Origin: Terriglobia bacterium | Lineage (GTDB): Bacteria > Acidobacteriota > Terriglobia > Acidiferrales > UBA7541 | DNA: 64,000 nt | Assembly: GCA_020072785.1 (NCBI GenBank) | Contig: JAIQGG010000006.1 | Location: 1 to 64,000 of the forward strand | Direction: 5' to 3' | In this document: positions 8,267 through 15,395 of the stretch, piece after piece | Position numbering within the stretch: the stretch's first letter is position 1 | Layout: every line of letters begins with the position of its first letter | Position numbers and translations under genes: made by a program | Notes under the pieces: model-generated | The model's input: only the letters and a program-made list of their open reading frames with translations | Told to the model about the DNA's origin: nothing | The model's database searches: none

Positions 8267-8997
8267 TTCACTTCGTTTTGTCCGAGTTCTTCCAGCTCCG
8301 TCTCGGGCATGAATTTGTAGCCGGTGAAGATGCTCTCGATCAGCCCGTTGCGCTCCTCCCAGGAAACCAGAACGGCGCTGTACACATGGTGGATCACGAA
8401 CGTGAAGAACCCGAACATAACGCAGAAATGCGTGAGGCGCAGGTATTGGATGTCAATCAGCCGCGGTAGCCACCCGATCAGCGCCGTCAGCAGAGGACTG
8501 CTCAGCGTCATGCTGTAGAGCGCCAGCCCGGTCAGAATTTCCACGAACATCAGGAAGAACATGAACATATAGGTGACCGCGGCGAGGGCATTGTGGCCGA
8601 TGACGTGAACCAAGTCCCGGCGCAAGAAGCTGTAGTAGCTCACCATGTGGCCGATACCCTGCCACTGTTTCCTCTTCAGCGGCAGGAACGCGCTCCAGCG
8701 CGACCATTTGTTTCCGTGGAGAAACCAGTACATGCGCAGGAGAAACGCGCCAACGAACACAGAGGCCGTTGTCAGGTGGATGAAGCGCATCGTCCCCATC
8801 AGATACGCGTTTTCCCCCCGGCTGATGATGAACGGATTGTGCATGTAGTAGCCGGTGAAGGAGAGCACGGCTATGCAAAGCACGGCCACCCAGTGCGAGA
8901 TGCGCACCGGCAGTTGCCACACATACAGACGCACCGACTTGCGGGTCGGATCCACCGTCCGGGCCTCGGCCCAGGAATGAACGGGGATGAAACTCAT
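8263..8997 (-). CDS. hyaC: Ni/Fe-hydrogenase b-type cytochrome subunit (HyaC)
   Basis: 244 residues; di-heme membrane cytochrome that accepts electrons from the small subunit and passes them to quinone. The N-terminal region has the WQLPVRISHWVAVLCIAVLS segment, and several His residues in membrane helices (RISHW, RFIHL, VHVIGH, LTHFC) are heme-ligand candidates. At least four hydrophobic helices are visible. It is placed 45 bp after the large-subunit gene and overlaps the protease gene. Its presence indicates respiratory H2 uptake rather than H2 evolution. Confidence 0.93.
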   Translation of the reverse strand: MSFIPVHSWAEARTVDPTRKSVRLYVWQLPVRISHWVAVLCIAVLSFTGYYMHNPFIISRGENAYLMGTMRFIHLTTASVFVGAFLLRMYWFLHGNKWSRWSAFLPLKRKQWQGIGHMVSYYSFLRRDLVHVIGHNALAAVTYMFMFFLMFVEILTGLALYSMTLSSPLLTALIGWLPRLIDIQYLRLTHFCVMFGFFTFVIHHVYSAVLVSWEERNGLIESIFTGYKFMPETELEELGQNEVK

Positions 8998-9042
8998 GGT
9001 CGGCCTCCTTCTTTGCCGGGCCTCTCCGGCCCCCGGCGGGCC

Positions 9043-10755
9043 TCAGCGGGCCAGAACTTCCGCATAGCGCTTCCCGCGCGCGTCGGTGACGTGCACCGCG
9101 CAGGCCAGGCACGGGTCAAAGGAATGGATCGTGCGCAGCAGCTCCACCGGCCGCTCCGGGTCGGCCACCGGCGTCTTCAGCAGCGCCGCCTCGTAGGCTC
9201 CGCGCTGCCCCTTGGCGTCGCGCGGCCCCGCGTTCCACGTGCTCGGCACCACGCACTGGTAGTTCTTGATCTTGCGGTCCTCGATCTCCACCCAGTGGCC
9301 CAGCGCCCCGCGCGGCGCTTCGTGGAAGCCCCAGCCCCGCGCGTTCTTCGGCCATATCGCCGGGTCCCAGCGCTCGCCGTTGTGCACCCGCAGGTTGCCA
9401 TGCATCAGGTTGCGGTCCAGCTCATCGATCCACTTGGGCAGCTCGCGCGTTAGCAGTTGCGTCTCGATGGCCCGCGCCGCGATCCGCCCCAGTGTGGAAA
9501 AGAGCGCCGTGGCCGGCGCGTTCAGCTTGGCCAGCACCCCGTTCACCAGCTCGCGCACTTGTGCGTGCCCCGCCGCATACGCCACCAGCATCCGCGACAA
9601 CGGCCCCACCTCCATCGCCTGGTCCTGGTAGCGCGGCGCCTTCAGCCAGGAATATTTCTCCGCCACGTTTAGCTGCTCATAGGGCGGCTTCGGCCCCGTG
9701 TAGTTCGGCCGGGTCTCGCCCTCGGCGGGATGCTTCGCGGCGTCGTTCCCGCCCGTGTAGTCGTACCAGGAATGCGTCACGTACTCGCTGACGTTCTTGG
9801 GGTCCATCGGATGCACCGTGGACAGGTCGCGGTTCAGGATCACCCCGCGCGGCAGGAAGAAGCTCTGGTCGTCCTTCACCCCGTGCATCGGATATTCCCC
9901 GTACGCCAGGAAATTCCCCAGTCCTTCTCCGTAGTGGAACCAGTCGCGGTAGAAACCCGCCACCGCCAGCACGTCCGGGATGTACACCTGCTCCACAAAC
10001 GCCTGCGCGGCCTTGGCCGCCTCGCGCACGAACTCGATCCGCTCCGGGTTGATCGGCGCGTGCGGCTCGTTGGGATCCATGGCCGTGGACATTCCGCCCA
10101 CCAGGTAGGTCTGCAGGTGCGGGTTCTTCCCGCCCAGCACCGCATGAATGCGGATGAACTCCCGCTGGAACTCCAGCGCCTCGATGTAGTGCGCCACCGC
10201 CAGCAGGTTCGCTTCCGGCGGCAGCTTGTAGGCCGGATGGCCCCAGTAGCCGCTCGAAAACAGGCTCAGCTGTTTGCTGGCCACCAGCGCCTTCACCCGG
10301 TCCTGGATCATCTTGAAGTACACCCGGCTGGATTTTGGCCATGCCGAGATCGATTCCGCAAGCTGCGACGTCTTTCCCGGGTCGGCCTTCAGCGCCAGCG
10401 TCACGTCCACCCAGTCCAGCGCGTGCAGGTGGTAGAAGTGGATGACGTGGTCCTGGATGGTCTGCGTCGAGCCGATGATGTTGCGGATCAGCCGCGCATT
10501 GTCCGGCACCTCGATCCCCAGCGCGTCCTCCACCGCGCGCACGCTGGTCAGCGCGTGCACCGTCGTGCACACTCCGCAGATGCGCTGCGTCCAGATCCAC
10601 GCCTCGCGCGGGTCGCGCCCTTGCAGGATCAGCTCGATCCCGCGGAACATCGTTCCCGAGCTCCAGGCATCCGCCACGGCGCCGCCCTCGACCTGCGCCT
10701 CGATTCGCAGATGCCCCTCGATCCGCGTTACCGGGTCAATTACGATGCGTGCCAT
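9043..10755 (-). CDS. hyaB: [NiFe]-hydrogenase large subunit, group 1 (HyaB)
   Basis: 570 residues; carries the Ni-Fe active site. The four cysteine ligands are Cys60/Cys63 (L1 motif RICGVCTTVH) and Cys549/Cys552 (L2 motif DPCLACAVH). Cleavage after His555 by the neighbouring HupD-type protease would release a 15-residue tail starting VTD. It begins 9 bp after the small subunit gene. The signatures place it in group 1 (membrane-bound uptake) hydrogenases; the exact subgroup needs a phylogeny. Confidence 0.96.
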   Translation of the reverse strand: MARIVIDPVTRIEGHLRIEAQVEGGAVADAWSSGTMFRGIELILQGRDPREAWIWTQRICGVCTTVHALTSVRAVEDALGIEVPDNARLIRNIIGSTQTIQDHVIHFYHLHALDWVDVTLALKADPGKTSQLAESISAWPKSSRVYFKMIQDRVKALVASKQLSLFSSGYWGHPAYKLPPEANLLAVAHYIEALEFQREFIRIHAVLGGKNPHLQTYLVGGMSTAMDPNEPHAPINPERIEFVREAAKAAQAFVEQVYIPDVLAVAGFYRDWFHYGEGLGNFLAYGEYPMHGVKDDQSFFLPRGVILNRDLSTVHPMDPKNVSEYVTHSWYDYTGGNDAAKHPAEGETRPNYTGPKPPYEQLNVAEKYSWLKAPRYQDQAMEVGPLSRMLVAYAAGHAQVRELVNGVLAKLNAPATALFSTLGRIAARAIETQLLTRELPKWIDELDRNLMHGNLRVHNGERWDPAIWPKNARGWGFHEAPRGALGHWVEIEDRKIKNYQCVVPSTWNAGPRDAKGQRGAYEAALLKTPVADPERPVELLRTIHSFDPCLACAVHVTDARGKRYAEVLAR

Positions 10756-10764
10756 GTACGCCTC

Positions 10765-11892
10765 CTAAGGTTTGCCTGAGGTGGTTTTCTCGCTGGAAGG
10801 TGTTTCCGGCGGCGGAGCCGCGGAGCCCCGTCTGCGGTCGCGCACAGCGCTGGCGATCCCGTGCACGATCGTTGCCCCCGCCACGGCCCCCGTCAGCACC
10901 AGCCCGATCTCCCCGGCGGTGACGTCCACGCCGAATCCCGGCACGCTCGGCAGCCGCTCGTAGAACGGCGACTTGGTGTCCCAGAAGCGCGGCGAAGCGC
11001 ACGCCAGGCAGCCGTGCCCGGCCTTTACCGGCCAGCTGGTCTGGTCGTTCCAGCGCGCGTTCGGGCAATTGAAGGTGCCCACTGGCCCCTTGCAACCCAT
11101 CTTGTACAGGCACCAGCCCTTGCGATGTCCCTCGTCGCCCCACTCTTCCACGTAGCGCCCTGCGTCATAGTGCGCGCGCCGCTCGCACTGGTCGTGGATC
11201 AGGCGCCCATACGCAAACAGCGGCCGGTGATACTGATCCATCGCCGGCAGCTCCCCGAACGTCAGGTAATGCACCAGCACCGCAGCGGTGTTCGCCGGAT
11301 TCTGCGGGCACCCCGGCATGTTGATCTGCGTCAGCCCCGGCACCGCCTCATGCAGCCCTACTGCGCCCGTCGGATTCGGATGCGCCGCCACTAGCCCGCC
11401 GTCCCACGCGCAGGCCCCCACGGCGATCGTCGCCGCTGCGCTCCGGCATACCTCCGTCGCGATGTCCAGCGCCGTGCGCCCGCCCACGCAGCAGTACACC
11501 CCGCCGTCGCCCTTGGGGATCGCTCCCTCCACCACCACCAGATATTTGCCCTTCTCTTCCTTCACCACGCGCTGCAACGCCGCTTCGGCCTGCTTGCCCG
11601 CTCCGGCCATGATGATTTCGTGATATTCCCAGGAGAGCAGGTCCAGCACTATTTCCAGCACCGTCGGCGCGCCCGACCGCAGGATGGACTCCGAGTTTCC
11701 CGCGCAATCCTGGAACTGCAGCCACACCAGCACCGGCTTGCGCGCCTTGCCCAGCGCATCCGCCACCTGCGCCACGTAGCGCGGCGGCAGCGCCAGCGTC
11801 GCTACCATCGCGCCGCAGAATTCCAGAAACTTCCGGCGCGACACTCCGCGCTGTTTCAGTTGCTTGGCCAGCGTTTGTCCGCTCGGCAACAT
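10765..11892 (-). CDS. hyaA: [NiFe]-hydrogenase small subunit, Tat-exported (HyaA)
   Basis: 375 residues. A twin-arginine signal (SRRKFLEFCG, 18-27) sends the dimer to the periplasmic side; a C-terminal hydrophobic helix (about 325-348) anchors it. Distal cluster ligands are His233, Cys236, Cys261 and Cys267, and medial ligands are Cys276, Cys295 and Cys298. For the proximal cluster Cys63, Cys161 and Cys195 are present, but the second residue of the usual CxxC is Asn66 (CAGN). The extra cysteines of O2-tolerant enzymes are glycines here. An unusual Cys134-Cys135 pair (YCCVGG) is also present. First gene of the operon. Confidence 0.95.
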   Translation of the reverse strand: MLPSGQTLAKQLKQRGVSRRKFLEFCGAMVATLALPPRYVAQVADALGKARKPVLVWLQFQDCAGNSESILRSGAPTVLEIVLDLLSWEYHEIIMAGAGKQAEAALQRVVKEEKGKYLVVVEGAIPKGDGGVYCCVGGRTALDIATEVCRSAAATIAVGACAWDGGLVAAHPNPTGAVGLHEAVPGLTQINMPGCPQNPANTAAVLVHYLTFGELPAMDQYHRPLFAYGRLIHDQCERRAHYDAGRYVEEWGDEGHRKGWCLYKMGCKGPVGTFNCPNARWNDQTSWPVKAGHGCLACASPRFWDTKSPFYERLPSVPGFGVDVTAGEIGLVLTGAVAGATIVHGIASAVRDRRRGSAAPPPETPSSEKTTSGKP

Positions 11893-12110
11893 AGGTCACC
11901 TCTGCAGGCTGGATCTCTTGCGGGGCCCGGTGCGGAGTGGCCGAATCGTACCCGCACTTTCCCGGGAATGGGGGAGGCATAACAGGAAGCCATTAGAAGA
12001 TACTGTGACGGCTGTCACTCAGGGTGTAGAATCCTGACAGTATCTCGGGTGGGCCGCCCCCCGTACTGTAACCTTCAGCGGCCGGCGTTCAGTCGGAGGG
12101 AGTTGTTCCG
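11893..12110. promoter_or_regulatory. Divergent promoter region, hydrogenase operon / CRP-family gene
   Basis: 218 bp between hyaA (-) and the regulator (+). An 8-bp perfect inverted repeat, GATACTGT (11999-12006) and ACAGTATC (12037-12044), brackets a CRP-type box. If that box works as a class II site for hyaA, the start would fall near 11970, where only a poor -10 (TATGCC/TTATGC) is visible. GGAGGG at 12095-12100 is the regulator's ribosome binding site. Confidence 0.55.
12004..12019. promoter_or_regulatory. CRP-type operator TGTGA-N6-TCACT
   Basis: TGTGA, six bases, TCACT: one mismatch from the CRP consensus. It lies between the hydrogenase operon and a divergently transcribed CRP/FNR-family gene, and matches the perfect box at 676-691. 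It probably allows control of hydrogenase expression and autoregulation. Confidence 0.65.
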
Positions 12111-12821
12111 GTGCCCATCCGTACCTTATCTACCGAGCATTGTGGGGCGTGCCAGCTAAAGTCCAACGCCTTCTTCTGTGACCTGCCCAAAGCCACCATG
12201 GACGATTTCGAGTCCATCAAGCGCTCCGCGGCCTATCCCGCCCATTCGCTGCTCTTCATGGAGGGTGAAGCGCCCCGCGGCATCTTCCTCCTCTGCCAGG
12301 GCCGCGCCAAGCTGTACATGACCTCCTCGCAGGGCAAGATGCTCCTGCTGCGCTTCGCCGACGGCGGCGAAGTCCTCGGCCTGCACGCTGCGCTCTCCAA
12401 CCGCCCCTACGATGCCACGGCGGAAGTCCTGGAGCCCGCCCAGGTGGCCTTCGTCCCCCAGGCCGAATTCCTCCGCTTCCTCGAGCGCCACGCCGATGCC
12501 TGCCTGAAAGCCGCCCGCCAGTTGAGCGACCGCTGCCAGGACGCCTTCGACCAGATGCGCTCCATCGGCCTGGCCCATACCGCCGCGGAAAAGCTCGCCC
12601 GCCTGCTCCTGGAATGGTCCAGCGAGGGCCACGAGACCCCCCAGGGCATCCGCGTAGAAATCCACATCACCCAGGAAGAGATCGCCCAGCTCATCGGCTC
12701 CTCCCGGGAAACCGTCAATCGCCTCTTCAGCAAATTCGGCAGCGAAAGCCTCATCACCCTCCACGGTTCCACGCTGCTGGTGCACAATCCCACGGCCCTG
12801 GCCAGCCTCGTCAACACCTAG
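12111..12821 (+). CDS. CRP/FNR-family transcriptional regulator
   Basis: 236 residues; cyclic-nucleotide-binding-like sensor fold (about 30-150) and C-terminal winged helix (HTH about 187-210). The recognition helix SSRETVNR keeps the Arg, Glu and Arg positions that CRP uses to read TGTGA. The cAMP-pocket signature (GEL...RSA) is not recognisable, so cAMP is an unlikely ligand. The N terminus has Cys11-x2-Cys14-x8-Cys23, reminiscent of FNR-type cluster ligands but with different spacing; Cys62, Cys131 and Cys142 are fourth-ligand candidates. The GTG start has GGAGGG upstream. Divergent from hyaA, with a matching operator between them: the likely regulator of the hydrogenase. Confidence 0.88.
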   Translation: MPIRTLSTEHCGACQLKSNAFFCDLPKATMDDFESIKRSAAYPAHSLLFMEGEAPRGIFLLCQGRAKLYMTSSQGKMLLLRFADGGEVLGLHAALSNRPYDATAEVLEPAQVAFVPQAEFLRFLERHADACLKAARQLSDRCQDAFDQMRSIGLAHTAAEKLARLLLEWSSEGHETPQGIRVEIHITQEEIAQLIGSSRETVNRLFSKFGSESLITLHGSTLLVHNPTALASLVNT

Positions 12822-13066
12822 CTGGATTGCCGGTGGCGCGTAAGATCGCTCCTATTTGAAGGCCTCGCCATTGCTCCGTGCCCGAACGGTAGGAAACCTT
12901 ACGCCTTTGTCTGGTGGTGGATGTTGACCGCTTCGCGGTCACGGAAGCAATTGATTTCAAAGAACCTCCGCCGGCCTACAGGAGAATCACGGCGATCGCC
13001 ACCCTACCTCGAAATCGGCGTTGCATGGATGTGTTAAATACCTTGTAGTCCTGCATCAGGCGTGTC
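12822..13066. other. Convergent intergenic region with one dispersed palindrome
   Basis: 245 bp between the CRP-family gene (+) and the first phosphorylase gene (-). It holds a perfect copy of the GACCGC-TTC-GCGGTC palindrome at 12926-12940. No gene and no clear intrinsic terminator seen. Confidence 0.5.
12926..12940. repeat. Dispersed palindrome copy 3
   Basis: GACCGCTTCGCGGTC flanked by TT and A, identical to the copies at 27338 and 59876. Confidence 0.85.
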
Positions 13067-14812
13067 CTAGCTTGCCTTCTGGCCCGCAGAGTCCATTCTG
13101 TAGCCGCTCTGCTCCTTCTCCCGGAAGTAGGCATTCGCTACATATTGAGAAAGCATTCGCTGGGAGTTAAAGAAGGAGCCATTCAGCGCAATGGTTGAAC
13201 GCATGATTTCTGCAAAATGTGAAGGACGCCCATAGAACGTCGGCAAGATCGTCTGCTCGAGTTTGTCGTAGAGCGAGGCGGCTTCCGCAGAAGAATCTTC
13301 GTAGAGCTCATCGTCCGTGCCTATCGCCCATCCCGTGGCTCCTTCTGCATGTCCCTCGATCCACCAACCGTCCAATACACTCAAGCTGGGCACGCCGTTT
13401 AGGGCGGCTTTCATGCCGCTTGTGCCGGAAGCTTCCTGTGGTTTACGAGGGGTGTTCAGCCAGAGGTCCACACCGCTCGTGATGAGCTGCGCCCATCGCA
13501 TGTCGTAGTCTTGGACGTAGACAAAGCGGATGGCGTCTTTCAGATATCCGGCCATCTCCATTACATGCCGGATCATTTCTTTGCTGCTTGCATCCTGAGG
13601 ATGGGCTTTCCCGCCGAACACGATCTGCAAAGGGCCATACTCCTTGGACATGCGCCGCAAACGAGCCCCATTGGCGAGCAATAGTTCCGGGCGCTTATAT
13701 ATTGCCGCGCGCCGGGCAAAACCGATGGTGAATGCCTTCTCCTCCATCTCGACATGCGTCTTGCTCTGTATCTCTTGCAGCAAAGCACGTTTGGCGGAAG
13801 CATGCGCCTGGCGGATTTCATCGAGAGAGATTCCCCGAACGTAGCGGAGGTACAAATTGTCCCGCCGCCACTCGGGGATGTGCCGGTCGTAGAGCTCGCG
13901 GAATGCCGGCGCCGTCCAGGTGACCGCGTGCACTCCATTGGTAATGGCGCGGATGGGATACAGGGGGAACATCTCCTGGGATATCTCCCCGTGATGCATG
14001 GCCACGCCGTTGATGTAACGCGAAAACTTGAGAGCCAGATTGGTCATGTTCAACGTGCCCTCGGGACAGCACCGCGTTACTTCCAGAACCCGCATTCTCT
14101 GCGCTCCCAAGACCTGCTGCATCAGCGCTCGCGGGAATTCGTCATGGCCCGCGGGTACGGGCGTGTGCGTGGTGAAGATGCACTGGGAGCGAATGGCTTC
14201 GAGATCCTCTTCAGTGGCCGAGCCCAGTTCGGATTTACCGAGTCGCTGCTCCAGGAGACCCAGGGCGAGCAGGGCGGCATGCCCCTCATTCATGTGGTAG
14301 CTGCCGATTTGCGTGTAACCGAGTTCGCGCAGGATTCTCACACCGCCGATGCCGAGCAATGCTTCCTGGCAGAACCGGTAATGAACATCACCGCCATAGA
14401 GGTGATCGGTAAGAGTTCTGTCCCACGGCGTGTTTTCTGCCAGGTCGGAGTCGAGCAGATAGACTGGAACCTCGTGCCCTAAAATTCCCCGAATCGAGTA
14501 TTTCCACCCCCGGAGATGAACCTCTCTCCCTTCGATTTCCACCGAAGCTCGTGCGCTGCTTTCCTCGAGCACCTCCTCCGGCTGCCACTGGGCATCCTCT
14601 TCGAATTGATTGCCCCGCGCATCGAGCCGCTGGCGGAAGTAGCCCCTGCGGTGTACCAGGGTTACTCCGACCATCGGCACTCCGAGGTCGGCAGCGGAGC
14701 GCAGAGTGTCCCCGGCCAAAACGCCCAAACCTCCGCTGTAGGTCGGGATCGCAGGCTCCAGCGCGATCTCCATCGAGAAATAGGCGACTTTGGACTGATT
14801 CGTTTCCGGCAT
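13067..14812 (-). CDS. glgP: Alpha-glucan (glycogen/maltodextrin) phosphorylase, short type
   Basis: 581 residues; GT35 phosphorylase releasing glucose-1-phosphate from alpha-1,4-glucans. Starts [19 protein letters not shown] and contains [33 protein letters not shown] and the PLP-binding motif [14 protein letters not shown] with Lys468. It is shorter than the ~800-residue classical enzyme and belongs to the compact family. I chose the ATG at 14812 for its GGAGGG; an ATG nine codons earlier is possible. Last gene of the copper-efflux operon on this strand and a paralogue of the divergent gene at 22691. Confidence 0.92.
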   Translation of the reverse strand: MPETNQSKVAYFSMEIALEPAIPTYSGGLGVLAGDTLRSAADLGVPMVGVTLVHRRGYFRQRLDARGNQFEEDAQWQPEEVLEESSARASVEIEGREVHLRGWKYSIRGILGHEVPVYLLDSDLAENTPWDRTLTDHLYGGDVHYRFCQEALLGIGGVRILRELGYTQIGSYHMNEGHAALLALGLLEQRLGKSELGSATEEDLEAIRSQCIFTTHTPVPAGHDEFPRALMQQVLGAQRMRVLEVTRCCPEGTLNMTNLALKFSRYINGVAMHHGEISQEMFPLYPIRAITNGVHAVTWTAPAFRELYDRHIPEWRRDNLYLRYVRGISLDEIRQAHASAKRALLQEIQSKTHVEMEEKAFTIGFARRAAIYKRPELLLANGARLRRMSKEYGPLQIVFGGKAHPQDASSKEMIRHVMEMAGYLKDAIRFVYVQDYDMRWAQLITSGVDLWLNTPRKPQEASGTSGMKAALNGVPSLSVLDGWWIEGHAEGATGWAIGTDDELYEDSSAEAASLYDKLEQTILPTFYGRPSHFAEIMRSTIALNGSFFNSQRMLSQYVANAYFREKEQSGYRMDSAGQKAS

Positions 14813-14855
14813 GCTTCCCTCCAGGTTCGCCACTCCCACAGGTCCGCCAATCGAT

Positions 14856-15380
14856 CTACCACTTCTTTTCTCGGGCTCCGAGTTCCTTCAGACGTTGTTT
14901 CATCTCGTTTAGGCACCGCACCTCGCACGCGTCCACTGGACGATCAAACCCCGACCGATGTTGTATCCGAATCCGCAGCGAGACGTCCGGGCGGAACTTC
15001 CGCACCGCTTCGTATTGAATGGACTGATCGTAAGGAACGATGTCGTAGCCGGAGTCCCGCCTCTCTTTGGGAATGATCCAGTCCGCGATTGCCTGCAAGG
15101 CCATTCGGACCTTGTGGCAATGCGGGCAGCCTGGCAGTGGATGTTCGACCCCAGACTCGTGGGTGCCCGCCAGCTCGAGTGTGAATCCGATTTGGCGCTT
15201 CTCTTTTTTTACGTAATAGTAGTCCGGTAGAGCCTCCCAGCAGACGCGGAAGCGCTCGACAAATTCCCGGAGAGCCTCGGGCACTCCTTCGGACGGTCCC
15301 GTGGCGATCGTCCCGTTCTCTTGCTTGCCCTTGGCCCCTCTGCCGGGGGATTCTCCTTCCGACTCAGACTTGGAATTCAT
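14856..15380 (-). CDS. Hypothetical protein with CxxC motif
   Basis: 174 residues, soluble and charged. The low-complexity N terminus (about 1-35; Ser/Glu/Gly/Lys) is followed by a globular part with a CPHC pair near residue 85 and a second CEVRC pair in the C-terminal third. GGAGA lies upstream of the chosen ATG. It starts 15 bp after the cusA stop and precedes the phosphorylase by 43 bp, so it is probably part of the copper operon. The Cys pairs and context would fit a metal- or redox-related role, but I do not recognise the family. Confidence 0.65.
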   Translation of the reverse strand: MNSKSESEGESPGRGAKGKQENGTIATGPSEGVPEALREFVERFRVCWEALPDYYYVKKEKRQIGFTLELAGTHESGVEHPLPGCPHCHKVRMALQAIADWIIPKERRDSGYDIVPYDQSIQYEAVRKFRPDVSLRIRIQHRSGFDRPVDACEVRCLNEMKQRLKELGAREKKW

Positions 15381-15395
15381 AAGTTCTCCTTCCAC

